The notes: generated by a model from the sequence alone, not told the origin. A stretch of DNA of 34,458 bases from an uncultured Flavobacteriaceae bacterium (GCA_938010765.1 CALLVX010000203.1:1-34458); one strand, 5' to 3'; counted from the first letter of the stretch, positions 1 through 9,533 are shown. Program-made: numbers and translations.

Positions 1-123
1 ATGACCCAGGTTCTGGGTACATCGACATTTACCAAAACGCCTGTAAACGAGCTATTTACCAAAAAGTCAATCAATCAAAATTTCAAAGAACAGCTTAACT
101 TGTTTAATGTCAAAGAATTATAG
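1..123 (+). CDS. Probable transposase, C-terminal end (partial at window edge)
   Basis: An open frame runs from base 1 to a TAG at 121-123 and encodes 40 residues ending in NQNFKEQLNLFNVKEL. The stretch TPVNELF followed by a short linker and EQLNLF resembles the extreme C-terminus of IS4-type DDE transposases common in Bacteroidota. The family assignment is from memory of such tails and could not be checked. The frame is open at the left edge, so the apparent ATG at base 1 need not be the start. Homology of the neighbouring helicase stops at about base 139, so the element probably ends between 124 and 138, shortly after the transposase stop. Confidence 0.45.
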   Translation: MTQVLGTSTFTKTPVNELFTKKSINQNFKEQLNLFNVKEL

Positions 124-138
124 ACGCAACAGTACTAT

Positions 139-1723
139 TGATGAAACAAAAAATCCCACATAGGATGCCAGGATAAGCGTATTCATCGCCGGCGCGTCCC
201 ACCCTTCGCCTAACAATGATTTTGTACCGATTAGTATTTTAATCGCCCCTGCCTGAAACAACTCCGTAACGGCAGCTACCATGGGGTTTTTGCCACTTCC
301 GTAAGAGTCGATTACCAAAAAGTCTGTATCCGATGCTAAGGGTACGGTCCGAAAATGCCCGCCCTGTAATTGTGCTTCAAATACCCCGATAACTCCCTTG
401 TGTAAAATAATCAACGAACCGGTAAGTACGCCCATACCTTCCTTAAAAGAGCCTTGAATACGAAGTGTCTGAAAAATAGAAACGACTCCAAGCTTATTTA
501 AAGGGGCCATATCCTCTCCCTTAAAATCTAAAAACTTTTTTTGGATAAAGTCGGTCAATACCACCGCTTTTAACTCAGGCCCTAATTGCTTTGCTTCCGC
601 CTCAAGAATTGCGTTAATACTCTGAAGCTTTGAGGGGCTATTTGCCAAGCTGCGATACAATTGTTCGTCCCCTACGAAATTGACGCGCTTCTTTTCGAAT
701 ACGCCTATTTTAGCAAGTTCCTTTTCAAGAGTATGAAGCAGGTCTTCATGGGCAACGAATGCTTCCCGTTGCGCCACTAATAATTCTTGCAGCAGTATCT
801 CGAGCCATTCATAATTCAAATTGGGATATTCAATGTTTTTTCCCTCAAAACCCAGTAACCGCAACTTTTTAGAATCAATCGTAAATCCGGCCGCTTTCAA
901 AAAGATCAAAAGGGCAGAAAAAAAGTGTGGCTTTTCGTATAGCTCCTCTAAAGAATCGGAAGTATGGGCATACAATGGATGCTGCAGTAACAACTGCTGA
1001 AAATCGTTGTTGTTCAACAACCTGTTCATAAACTCTAGTATTCGTTCCCTATAGGTAACAATGTATTTGATCTGTGCCTTATCGGGTTTTGAAAAAAAAG
1101 ACGAAATCTTGATGTGGGCATAAATCTTCATTTTTTACCAAATCTGGTACTGTAATCTCATCATCGATAGGCCCGCACGGTTCAACATACTTATGAAGTT
1201 CTTGTGCCGTACTATCATAAGGTGGGGTAGCGGTAAGGGAAATGACCGTTAAGTTTTCGATCTGTTTTAAGGCCATAAGGTTTTTCCACCATTCGTTTTT
1301 AAGATGGTGTGCCTCATCCAAGACAACCGCTTGAATGCCATGCCTTTCAATAAAAAGCCTTAGCGAATCTTCTTTCCCAATAAGGGCCTTGTCTAAGGCG
1401 TGTAGTGATTGATAGGTCGAGAAAGTCAGGGTTTTTGGGCTTTTAATATCCAAGGTATAGTCATCGAAGCTACTATCTGCAAGGAAAAAGGTTTCCAGTC
1501 TACTTTGCCATTGATTGCGAATGGTCAAGGTCGGGGCGAGCACCAAAGTGGCCTTGCCAACTTACCTTAGCACTTCAAGGCCTAAAATAGTCTTCCCAGA
1601 GCCGGGAGGTGCCACCACATGAAGGTGATTATCCTGAATATGTTCTTGAAAATGGTCTAAAAAACGCTGCTGATAGCCTCGCCAAGTAAATTTGAATTTT
1701 AATTGCTGGTAGCGTTTGCTCAA
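139..1723 (-). pseudogene. Decayed superfamily II DEAD/DEAH-box helicase
   Basis: Read from a TTG at 1723, the - strand encodes a Walker A motif (APPGSGKT), then VLAPTLTIRNQW, a DEAH box (VVLDEAHH), motif III (LTATPP), a long middle domain, and motif V near the 3' end (ILIGTKSLLGEGWDAP). Three lesions break it. An in-frame TAA lies at 1562-1564, just after the Walker A segment. A run of eight A (1092-1099 on +) shifts the frame between DFVFF and SKPDKAQ; seven would restore it. Homology ends after FVSS at base 139, before the expected QxxGRxxR motif VI, where transposase-like sequence begins. The reading frame is otherwise well preserved, so decay is probably recent. A TAG also lies just upstream of the presumed TTG start. 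Confidence 0.85.
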
Positions 1724-1761
1724 GAGTTTGGTGATTTTCTAGATGGTAAATGGATTATAAG

Positions 1762-1769
1762 TAACTTTG
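1762..1769 (+). promoter_or_regulatory. Candidate -7 promoter element of hemB
   Basis: TAACTTTG matches the Bacteroidota primary-sigma -7 consensus TAnnTTTG exactly and lies 24 bases before the hemB ATG. No clear TTTG -33 element is seen at the usual 19-21 base spacing. Confidence 0.45.
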
Positions 1770-1793
1770 ATTTTTCAAAAATAGGCGAATCTC

Positions 1794-2783
1794 ATGTACC
1801 CTTTAAGAAGAAACCGTAGATTAAGAACTAACGATGCCGTTCGACATTTAGTGCGCGAAACCATATTGACCCCAAGTGATTTTTTAGTACCAATGTTTGT
1901 GGTAGAGGGAAAAGGGGTCAAAGAAGAAATTACCTCGATGCCCGATTACTATCGGCTTAGTCTCGATAATTTGGAGAAAGAGGTAAAAGAATTATGGGGA
2001 ATGGGCCTCTGCGCCGTGCTCCTTTTTGTAAAGGTTACCGACAACTTAAAAGATAATAAGGGTACTGAAGCACTCAACCCGGAAGGTTTGATGCAACGGG
2101 CCGTAAAAACAGTTAAAAATGCCTGTCCGGAGATGTTGGTGATGACCGATGTAGCCCTGGATCCCTATTCTTCCTATGGCCATGATGGTATTGTCGCCCA
2201 CGGAACGATTCTGAATGATGAAACCGTTGAGCTCTTGACAGATATGAGCGTTTCCCATGCCCAAGCAGGTGCCGATTTTGTGGCGCCCAGTGATATGATG
2301 GATGGTCGTATCATCAGTATTCGCGAAGCGCTGGAAGAAGAGGAGCTTTTTAATACGGGAATCATGAGTTATAGTGCCAAGTACGCAAGCGCTTTCTATG
2401 GTCCCTTTCGTGATGCGTTGGATTCTGCGCCCGTAGATATCAAAAATGTGCCCAAGGATAAAAAAACCTATCAGATGGACCCTGCCAACCGTTTCGAAGC
2501 TATCACCGAAACCCAGGCCGATATTGATGAAGGGGCCGATATTGTTATGGTAAAGCCGGGACTTTGTTATTTGGATATTGTACGTGAAATACGCAATGAG
2601 GTAGATGTACCCGTGGCGGTGTACCAAGTAAGTGGTGAATATGCCATGCTAAAAGCCGCCGCAGAAAAAGGATGGCTCGATCACGATGCGGTCATGATGG
2701 AGCAATTGATCGCCATCAAAAGAGCAGGCGCGAACATTATCGCTAGTTACTTTGCAAAGGATGCCGTTAAATTGATGGGATAG
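1794..2783 (+). CDS. hemB: Delta-aminolevulinic acid dehydratase (porphobilinogen synthase)
   Basis: This cytosolic enzyme condenses two 5-aminolevulinate molecules to porphobilinogen, the second common step of tetrapyrrole and heme synthesis. At 329 residues it has the normal family length. The two Schiff-base lysines are visible: K196 in SYSAKYASAFYGPFRDA and K254 in VMVKPGLCYLDIV. The metal-site segment around residues 119-132 reads DVALDPYSSYGHDG. It has Ala and Asp where zinc-dependent enzymes carry cysteines, so a magnesium-type enzyme is expected from family knowledge. The gene is first in a co-directional run with the serine hydrolase (79-base gap to its chosen start), CNNM and ogt genes, and a TAnnTTTG element precedes it. 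Confidence 0.97.
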   Translation: MYPLRRNRRLRTNDAVRHLVRETILTPSDFLVPMFVVEGKGVKEEITSMPDYYRLSLDNLEKEVKELWGMGLCAVLLFVKVTDNLKDNKGTEALNPEGLMQRAVKTVKNACPEMLVMTDVALDPYSSYGHDGIVAHGTILNDETVELLTDMSVSHAQAGADFVAPSDMMDGRIISIREALEEEELFNTGIMSYSAKYASAFYGPFRDALDSAPVDIKNVPKDKKTYQMDPANRFEAITETQADIDEGADIVMVKPGLCYLDIVREIRNEVDVPVAVYQVSGEYAMLKAAAEKGWLDHDAVMMEQLIAIKRAGANIIASYFAKDAVKLMG

Positions 2784-2862
2784 GCACTTTACCTTTCCAG
2801 ATACAATAGGTATTAATAGTAAGTGCTTAAGATTGTTCCCCTGCCTAAGAAGGATAAAGACG

Positions 2863-4200
2863 ATGAAAAAACTGCTTCTATTTGTATTGACCTGCTTTTT
2901 CTCTCTCTTCCTGAATGCGCAGGACAAACTAGAGAAAAGTCAAGAACCGCTTTTAGAACATGCCACGATCAAAGGTCCTATATCTTCGGTTACCCTCGAC
3001 TCTAGCTACGTACACCAACAAGTAGATTCAATTATAACATTTGGTATAAAAAACAAGGCGTTCCCGGGAGCTCAAGTACTGGTGGCCCGGCAAGGCAGTA
3101 TTCTATTTCATAAAGCGTATGGCTTTCATACCTATGACAGCATTCAAGCCGTTTCCTTAGATGACCTATATGACCTTGCCTCTGTGACCAAAATTACCGG
3201 TGCCTTGCCCGTCCTGATGAAACTGGTTGACGAGGGCCTTATAGACCTTGATAAACCTTTTAGCACTTATTGGACACCTTGGAAGAGGATTAAGGACAAA
3301 AAAAACTTGACCTTACGGGAAATCTTGGCCCATCAGGCAGGCCTTGCTCCCTACATCGTTTTTCTGAAAGAAGTGCTTCGAAAAAATGGAACCCTTAAAA
3401 AACGCTATATCAATCAAAAAGCAACCGCAGGGTATCCGCTTCAAGCCTATGAGGGCATCTTCGTAAGTGATCGTTTCAAACGAAAAATGTACCGTATGAT
3501 AGACCGGTCTGCGGTATCTATAGAGAAAAAATATAGGTATTCGGGTCTTTTCTTTTTAATTGTGCCCGAATTGGTGCAACAGCTTACAGGTATAGACTAT
3601 GAAACCTATCTGGAGACTCATTTTTACCAGCCTTTGGGCGCCGAAACGATGGGGTTTCGACCTAAAACCAAAAACTTCCCAAATAACATCGTTCCAACGG
3701 AGTACGATAGTTTGTTCCGAAAAACCTTAACGAAAGGTTGGGTACACGATGAGAATGCATCGCTTATGGGGGGCGTTTCTGGCAATGCAGGGCTCTTTGC
3801 CAAGGCCTCAGATATTGCAAAGATGATGCAGATGTATGTGCAATATGGTGTATATGATGGCCAACGGTATATTTCCAAAGCTACTATTGAAGAATTTATC
3901 AAACCTCAATATCCTGCAAATGAAAACCGAAGAGGACTTGGTTTTGATAAACCCCTCTTAAATAATTCTGCGCTCGGTTTCGAGGCGGCCTATCCCGTGC
4001 CGGAAGTAAGTACACAAAGCTTCGGGCATAGCGGTTTTACGGGCACTTTTGTTTGGGCAGATCCAAAAAACCAATTGGTATATATATTTTTGTCAAACCG
4101 GGTGAACCCTTCGCGAAATCATCGCGCCCTGTACACATTAAAGATTAAAGAGGCCGTACAACAGGTTTTTTACCAAGCCCCCCTTTCAACCTGGCAATGA
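2863..4200 (+). CDS. Secreted serine hydrolase, class C beta-lactamase/DD-peptidase fold
   Basis: The 445-residue protein starts at MKKLLLF, chosen over an ATG 30 bases upstream because it gives a clean signal peptide ending LFLNAQ. The catalytic SxxK motif is SVTK (S107, K110), the second motif is YSG (226-228), and the third is HSG (389-391). The segment KGWVHDENASLMGGVSGNAGLF is typical of the beta-lactamase-like proteins that in Bacteroidota are often fused to GH3 N-acetylglucosaminidases; here the domain stands alone. The substrate is unknown; a cell-wall peptide or ester is more likely than an antibiotic. It is probably cotranscribed with hemB and the CNNM gene, with a 42-base gap to the latter. 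Confidence 0.85.
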   Translation: MKKLLLFVLTCFFSLFLNAQDKLEKSQEPLLEHATIKGPISSVTLDSSYVHQQVDSIITFGIKNKAFPGAQVLVARQGSILFHKAYGFHTYDSIQAVSLDDLYDLASVTKITGALPVLMKLVDEGLIDLDKPFSTYWTPWKRIKDKKNLTLREILAHQAGLAPYIVFLKEVLRKNGTLKKRYINQKATAGYPLQAYEGIFVSDRFKRKMYRMIDRSAVSIEKKYRYSGLFFLIVPELVQQLTGIDYETYLETHFYQPLGAETMGFRPKTKNFPNNIVPTEYDSLFRKTLTKGWVHDENASLMGGVSGNAGLFAKASDIAKMMQMYVQYGVYDGQRYISKATIEEFIKPQYPANENRRGLGFDKPLLNNSALGFEAAYPVPEVSTQSFGHSGFTGTFVWADPKNQLVYIFLSNRVNPSRNHRALYTLKIKEAVQQVFYQAPLSTWQ

Positions 4201-4242
4201 TTCCTATTTTAATTGGTATCTTCGTTTACATATTTTTAAAGT

Positions 4243-5364
4243 ATGGGTCTTCTTGTTTTTTACGCAGTTATTTCTATTTTCTTTTCGTTTCTATGTTCTA
4301 TTCTTGAAGCGGTGCTACTCAGTATCAATCCGACTTTCATCAATTTGAAGAAAAAAGAAGGGAAGGCCTATGCCGATACTTTGGAAGTCTTGAAGAAAGA
4401 TGTCGACAAACCGCTGATCGCCATCCTCACTTTAAATACCGTTGCCCATACGGTAGGCGCTATTTTAGTGGGAGTGCAGGCAAAAGTGGCCTATACCCAA
4501 CTCTACGGTACTACTCAACGCAGCTTTTTAGGAATCGAATTTACCGAAGACTTAATGGTTGGTGTGGTATCGACCATCATGACCATTTTGATTTTGGTAG
4601 CCTCTGAAATTATTCCAAAGACCATTGGCGCAACCTACTGGAGACAGTTGGCCAACTTTACGGCCAAAGCCTTAAAAATTATGGTGTTGGCCTTGAAATG
4701 GACAGGACTTCTCTGGATTTTACAGCTATTTACAAAGTTGGTAGGGGCCAAAAGCCATCATGGCAGTGTGCTGAGTCGCGAAGATTTTACAGCTATGACA
4801 GACATTGCTCAGGAAGAAGGCGTATTCGAAAAATCAGAATCGACCATCATCAAGAACCTGCTTCGTTTTGACGAAGTACTTGCAAAGGATATTATGACAC
4901 CGCGACCTGTGCTCAAAATGGCATCTGAAGACATTTTAATCTCAGCGTTTTTTGAAGAAAATCCAAAAATGCGATTTTCAAGGATTCCTGTATTTGGCGA
5001 AAATGCAGACCATATTACTGGCTTTGTTCTCAAAGACAATATTTTGGAAGAGTTAGTAAATGAAAATGGGAGTGTTCCCCTTTCAGAAATACGTCGTGAT
5101 ATTCTTATCGTAGCGCGAAATGCGCCCATTCCGCAACTGTTCGAAACCTTGATCGCAAAACGACAACATATCGCATTGGTTGTGGATGAATATGGCGCGG
5201 TAAGCGGTTTGGTTACAATGGAAGACGTTATTGAGACCTTATTGGGGCTCGAGATTATGGATGAAAGCGATAATGTGGCCGATTTGCAGCAACTTGCCCG
5301 AAAAAATTGGGAACACCGTGCAAAAAAAACCGGGATCATCGAAAAGAACGATACCCCTGACTAA
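4243..5364 (+). CDS. CNNM transmembrane plus CBS-pair protein (CorC/HlyC-like)
   Basis: The 373-residue protein has an N-terminal CNNM membrane domain (about residues 1-170, hydrophobic segments near 3-25, 57-80, 105-128 and 145-165, with the family hallmark SEIIPKTIG at 121-129). A tandem CBS pair follows (about 216-335; KDIMTPRPVL in the first, HIALVVDEYGAVSGLVTMEDVIE in the second). The family includes putative magnesium or cobalt transporters, once called hemolysins. It lacks the C-terminal CorC_HlyC domain seen in GldE-like relatives, so it is the short form. Its stop codon overlaps the ATG of ogt (TAATG), which implies translational coupling. Transport substrate is inferred only from the family. 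Confidence 0.88.
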   Translation: MGLLVFYAVISIFFSFLCSILEAVLLSINPTFINLKKKEGKAYADTLEVLKKDVDKPLIAILTLNTVAHTVGAILVGVQAKVAYTQLYGTTQRSFLGIEFTEDLMVGVVSTIMTILILVASEIIPKTIGATYWRQLANFTAKALKIMVLALKWTGLLWILQLFTKLVGAKSHHGSVLSREDFTAMTDIAQEEGVFEKSESTIIKNLLRFDEVLAKDIMTPRPVLKMASEDILISAFFEENPKMRFSRIPVFGENADHITGFVLKDNILEELVNENGSVPLSEIRRDILIVARNAPIPQLFETLIAKRQHIALVVDEYGAVSGLVTMEDVIETLLGLEIMDESDNVADLQQLARKNWEHRAKKTGIIEKNDTPD

Positions 5365-5837
5365 TGGAAATTGCGTTTATAAAAACCCCTTTGGGCATTG
5401 CACGAATAGAGGGGGATGAAACCGGCCTCGCATCAATATCAGTGCTGAATAGCGAGGATTCTCTTACTGAGGTCGTACCGGAGGTATTGGAAGACGGCGT
5501 GTACCAGTTAAGGGAATATTTTGAAGGAAAACGAAAAACCTTCAACTTGGAATTGAACCCGCAGGGAACCGATTTTCAAAAAAGGGTTTGGGATGCGCTT
5601 TTAAAGATTCCTTATGGCAAAACGGTATCCTACTTGAATCTCTCCAAAACCTTGGGCGATGTCAAAGCAATTCGCGCTGTTGCTGCTGCAAACGGAAAAA
5701 ACCCCTTGTGGATTATTATACCCTGCCACCGGGTTATCGGAAGCGATAGATCGCTTACCGGTTATGCGAGCGGTTTGTATCGAAAACAGTGGTTGATCGA
5801 CCATGAAAGCCCTGTAACACAACAAAGCCTCTTCTAA
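5364..5837 (+). CDS. ogt: Methylated-DNA--protein-cysteine S-methyltransferase
   Basis: This suicide repair protein transfers the methyl group from O6-methylguanine to its own cysteine. The acceptor motif PCHRVIG is present with C121, preceded by the helix-turn-helix region (VWDALLKIPYGKTVSYLNLS, about 76-95) and AVAAANGKNP. At 157 residues it has the length of Ogt/MGMT proteins without an Ada regulatory domain. The start codon overlaps the stop of the CNNM gene by one base, so the two are cotranscribed. It is the last gene of the + strand run that begins with hemB. Confidence 0.95.
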   Translation: MEIAFIKTPLGIARIEGDETGLASISVLNSEDSLTEVVPEVLEDGVYQLREYFEGKRKTFNLELNPQGTDFQKRVWDALLKIPYGKTVSYLNLSKTLGDVKAIRAVAAANGKNPLWIIIPCHRVIGSDRSLTGYASGLYRKQWLIDHESPVTQQSLF

Positions 5838-5929
5838 TAGATAACCGACCAAACGGTCAGTTTCACCAGATAGTTCTCTAATTATCTCTCAAAAAAAGTT
5901 ATTCAACGAAAGTTTCTGGTCGTAGAACT

Positions 5930-5990
5930 ATAGCATAGCTATTGGGCCATCGGTTGCACAAAAGCATTTTAGACCAGTGAGTCGGTTTCA
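5930..5990 (-). other. Possible transposase relic or short intergenic repeat
   Basis: In the 240-base gap after ogt, the - strand reads KCFCATDGPIAML-stop in one frame. This parallels KYSVAFDGLLL-stop in the transposase-like fragment at the right window edge, and the DNA around CATAGC..TTGGGCCATCG..TGCA is similar in both. The match is only about 45 bases and imperfect. No other gene is seen in this gap. Confidence 0.25.
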
Positions 5991-6011
5991 CATTTTTTTG
6001 TTACTGGAATT

Positions 6012-6051
6012 TTAAAAAAAAAGAAAGCCCTGACATACAACATCAGGGCTT
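6012..6051 (-). terminator. Intrinsic terminator of the M4 protease gene
   Basis: A 9-bp perfect stem (AAGCCCTGA at 6025-6033, TCAGGGCTT at 6043-6051) with a 9-base loop is followed on the - strand by a T-rich run. It lies about 27 bases past the protease stop codon. Confidence 0.8.
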
Positions 6052-6077
6052 CACAACTAGTTAATGGTTCGTTGCTT

Positions 6078-9000
6078 TTATTCTTTTATAAACCGTTGGG
6101 CCATTACTTCTTCCCCATCGTTCACTTCCATGATGTAAACGCCGGCAGAAAGGCGAGTTACATCTATACTATTCGAATCTACTTTTCCGGCTTTAATTGT
6201 TTGCCCCAATAGGCTCACAATTCGAAAGGTAGCCTCTTCATTTAATTCGGCAAGTCGAAGTTGCAGTGAGTTCTTCACAGGATTTGGAAGAATTAAGAAA
6301 TCCGTTTCAAAACTTTCAGAATCCGCACCTCCAAGAACGCCCATTATACCACCGTGGTTACCCATATCTGCTATGCTCTGTCGCGATACGGCACTACCAC
6401 CGTTTCCTGTAATGGTCACCTGATCAATATATACTTGATCTTGATTTCCGCTGGCATCACAACGAAATCTGAACTGCGAATTCGAGGCAAAATTATAATC
6501 TGCACTGCTTATAGTGGCGGTGGCGGTATAGAAGCTTCCGTTGGTAAAGGAAGTACCAGCGGCATACGAAGCCACCGTATTCCAAGAAGACCCATCATAA
6601 AACTGTACCCAAAAATCTTCCCCATTTTCCATACTGTTCGGGTAGAAATAAAATTCTACATCAATACTATTATAAGTGCTCACATTGTATGCACCGCTAG
6701 TCATAGTCGACGAACTCGTATTGTCTCTTAGTCGAATGGAAAAGTTACCTTCAAACGATCTAGTACCCGAGTAACGAAAGGAATCGCTACCACCATCGGC
6801 CCAGCCATCCCAGCCAGTTTCAAAGAAGCTCGCTAATAATACATCGGAACCACCACCCGTATTATCAAGGGTCGTAACGTTGATGGTACTACTTTGGCCA
6901 GAATCATTCCCTGCGGCATCGTTGGCACTTACAGAGAAATCATACGCGGTGTTTGCATTAAGCCCGGTAACTTGATAAGATGTGCCCGAAGTCGAAGTAA
7001 TAGAACTTCCATTTTGATACACCGTATACCCTGTTACTCCTATGTTATCGGTAGAGGCATTCCATGAAAGATCCAGCGTCGTTTGGCCAACATTCGAAAC
7101 GGCCAATCCTGTAGGCACTGTCGGTGCTTGTGTATCGGCGACCGCGGCGGAAATGACAACTGTATAATCTTCCACCTCTCCATACGTATAGGTTTCACAG
7201 CTTGTTGGCACACCATTATACTTCATAGATACGCGCATACGGGTTGCTCCATTGCTAGCTGTAGTGGGAACCGTAAAATCACCACTTACAGAAGTGCTGT
7301 TTGTCGCGCTTTGCGAAAACACTTGTTCCCCAGAATCTGTAAAATCCCCATCATTATTATAATCGACCCAAACACTGTAGCCTTCATTGTAAACCGTACC
7401 TGTCCAAGTCGGGTTGATTGTAATGGTATTCGAAGTTCCTTTGGTAAGTCCTGTTGAAATTCCCGTAAAATCGGAATAGAACTGAGCGCCCGAGCTATTA
7501 TCTATTGCCCCGAAACGAACTCTACCGATATACTCATCGTTCACATTCGTACTGGCAGAAGCACAGTAGTTTACCGGTGTAGTTCCCGTAGTTGTTACAG
7601 TGCTAGTAGAAGTGGCACCATTGCCGCCAGTACTGCAATTGGCATCGATAGTAATTGTATAGACGGTTCCAGCGGTTAAGCCGGTAGCACTATAACTTGT
7701 ACCGTTCACAACAGCAACCGTACCACCTATGGCCAAGTTATAGGAAGCAGCGCCCGAAACGGCATCCCAGCTCAGGTCAAAGCTTGTATCGGTAATATTA
7801 GAAGCGGCTACGTTGGAAGGAGCACTTAGTGAACATGCGGGAATATAAGCTGCTCCTACCCCTACCGCATACCAGGCATTGGTAGTTGCAATTTCTTCCG
7901 CAGAACCTGCACCATAAAGGTCAACGGCCGATTGAATGGCCCCCGTTCTTGCGTCGGCAAATGCTGAATTCGCTGAAAGATAGGTTACCAAGTTCCGATA
8001 AGCGATCGCACCTGCCTTTGTCAAACCTATTCCCGCAACATTATAAGCATCTCCTATATCGTTGGTTCCCGATTCGCCAACGGCCAATACATAGAACCAT
8101 TTGTTTTGTACTCCAGAATTGGAATGCACACCACAATAGTCATTACTGCGCGTAGGTGTACCGCATTGGGGGTTCGTCCAATTAGAACCTCCGTAGGTAT
8201 CTGGATCCCCGTACTGGCCAGGATTGTCCATAGAACGAAACGCCCCACTTCCCGTTAGCCCTATTTCAGAGCCCATTTGCCAATTGTTGCTGCCAGTAGC
8301 ATGGTTTTCTACCAATTCTCCAAAAATGTCCGAAAAAGATTCGTTCAAGGCCCCTGATTCTCTTTGGTATATTAGATTCGCTGAAAACTCGGTTACCCCA
8401 TGGGTAATTTCGTGCCCAGTAATATCCAAAGTTACCAAAGGACCATACGTAACGCCATCACCATCACCATAGGTCATTCTACTCCCATCCCAAAAAGCGT
8501 TTACGTAATTCGAGGAATAGCTGATATACGATCGCAGTACCGATCCATTCCCATCATATGAATCCCTATTATGGTTCGATACAAAGTACTGGGAAGTTTG
8601 TTCTGCCGCATAATGTGCCTGAACCCCTGTTTGCTGGTTCGAAAAAGTAGCAGAGCCGCTTGTAATATCAGTTGCACTGCCATAGTTGGTACCATTGTTC
8701 AAATCGTAGGTCTCTATTCCCTGGGCATTTTGCCGCAAACGATAGGTACCTCCTGAAAGGTCAGCGGTAAAAGACACATTCCCATTGTACAAACTAGCTC
8801 CGTTCGCCGGGGTATCGGCATGATGAATCCGAGCATTTTCGAAAAGAACCGCTCCGGATTTTGCATCTACGTACACATCTGCCCTGTAAATGGGGTCATG
8901 GGAGTAAATATCGTACTTGTATACTAGTTTTGCCTCTTTGCTTATTCCCTCGATTGCGGGAAAAATAACGAGCTCGCCTTTTGGTTTTTTATAGGCAAGA

Positions 9001-9470
9001 GTTTTGGCCATTGCTGCATCTTCCCATGCATAGGTTTTGGCACCAACATGGGTAGTAGCCTTTGAAAGCGCCACATTATTGGAAAGAGCTGGTTTGGAAG
9101 CCGTGTTCTTTGCATTGTAGTATTGCCCCATCATGGTCTGTACCTTCCCATTCTTTGCGTGAACGGTATAGGTGGCAAACTCTACCTTAATTCCGTTGTG
9201 ATATTGCTGGTACTTGTCATGTGTAAAGCCCAATTCATCTGATTTAGATGAAATTTTTCGCATCTCATCCTCTTTGGAGATTTGAAGGTACTTTGTAAAA
9301 AGTACCCGGGAATCCTGCGGATTTAGAGCGGCTTCTTTTGAAAACCGAATAGCGGTTGTGTTTCCTTTCTTATCGGCTGTTTTTGCCACAATTAGGTTCG
9401 GCTGCTGCTGTGCAAATGAAAATGCAAAAGCAAAAATGAGCAGAAAAGAAATTGAGTAGTTTTTTTTCAT
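6078..9470 (-). CDS. Secreted M4 (thermolysin-like) metalloprotease with FnIII, GEVED and T9SS sorting domains
   Basis: The 1130-residue protein begins with a signal peptide (about 1-20, ending FAFSFAQ). An FTP/PepSY-type propeptide follows (about 25-215), then an M4 catalytic domain (about 220-545). The zinc motif is HEITH (353-357), the third zinc ligand is E377 in GALNESFSDIFGE, and the catalytic histidine region is HSNSGVQN near 449. Downstream are a fibronectin III domain (about 549-628), a GEVED domain (about 636-775, with YGEVEDYTVV), a second FnIII domain (about 783-868), a jelly-roll-like module (about 877-1022) and a type A T9SS signal from about 1055 (LPNPVKNSLQL, SAGVYIMEV). It should be exported by Sec, then T9SS, and act on extracellular protein. 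The substrate is not evident. Confidence 0.95.
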   Translation of the reverse strand: MKKNYSISFLLIFAFAFSFAQQQPNLIVAKTADKKGNTTAIRFSKEAALNPQDSRVLFTKYLQISKEDEMRKISSKSDELGFTHDKYQQYHNGIKVEFATYTVHAKNGKVQTMMGQYYNAKNTASKPALSNNVALSKATTHVGAKTYAWEDAAMAKTLAYKKPKGELVIFPAIEGISKEAKLVYKYDIYSHDPIYRADVYVDAKSGAVLFENARIHHADTPANGASLYNGNVSFTADLSGGTYRLRQNAQGIETYDLNNGTNYGSATDITSGSATFSNQQTGVQAHYAAEQTSQYFVSNHNRDSYDGNGSVLRSYISYSSNYVNAFWDGSRMTYGDGDGVTYGPLVTLDITGHEITHGVTEFSANLIYQRESGALNESFSDIFGELVENHATGSNNWQMGSEIGLTGSGAFRSMDNPGQYGDPDTYGGSNWTNPQCGTPTRSNDYCGVHSNSGVQNKWFYVLAVGESGTNDIGDAYNVAGIGLTKAGAIAYRNLVTYLSANSAFADARTGAIQSAVDLYGAGSAEEIATTNAWYAVGVGAAYIPACSLSAPSNVAASNITDTSFDLSWDAVSGAASYNLAIGGTVAVVNGTSYSATGLTAGTVYTITIDANCSTGGNGATSTSTVTTTGTTPVNYCASASTNVNDEYIGRVRFGAIDNSSGAQFYSDFTGISTGLTKGTSNTITINPTWTGTVYNEGYSVWVDYNNDGDFTDSGEQVFSQSATNSTSVSGDFTVPTTASNGATRMRVSMKYNGVPTSCETYTYGEVEDYTVVISAAVADTQAPTVPTGLAVSNVGQTTLDLSWNASTDNIGVTGYTVYQNGSSITSTSGTSYQVTGLNANTAYDFSVSANDAAGNDSGQSSTINVTTLDNTGGGSDVLLASFFETGWDGWADGGSDSFRYSGTRSFEGNFSIRLRDNTSSSTMTSGAYNVSTYNSIDVEFYFYPNSMENGEDFWVQFYDGSSWNTVASYAAGTSFTNGSFYTATATISSADYNFASNSQFRFRCDASGNQDQVYIDQVTITGNGGSAVSRQSIADMGNHGGIMGVLGGADSESFETDFLILPNPVKNSLQLRLAELNEEATFRIVSLLGQTIKAGKVDSNSIDVTRLSAGVYIMEVNDGEEVMAQRFIKE

Positions 9471-9516
9471 AATTGGATTTGATTAAAATTAGTCATGGTT
9501 ATTACGCGTTAAATGT

Positions 9517-9533
9517 ATGTTAATTTTTAACAT
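9517..9533. promoter_or_regulatory. Palindrome upstream of the M4 protease
   Basis: ATGTTAA and TTAACAT form a perfect 7-bp inverted repeat around a TTT centre, 47-63 bases before the protease start. A TACATTTA element (-7-like, one mismatch) begins at its gene-proximal edge on the - strand. This placement would suit an operator, but no regulator is identified. The rest of 9471-9650 is AT-rich with no ORF. Confidence 0.3.

Noticed and set aside
2046..2627. 193-codon - strand ORF inside hemB
   Set aside because: It is antisense to a fully recognisable hemB with both catalytic lysines; its sequence is low in domain-like features and is a frame shadow.
5850..5990. Possible seventh copy of the small RNA promoter after ogt (CACCAGA, CACAAAA and CACATTT words)
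   Set aside because: No pair of these words is 21 bp apart and no TAnnTTTG-like element follows at the required distance.
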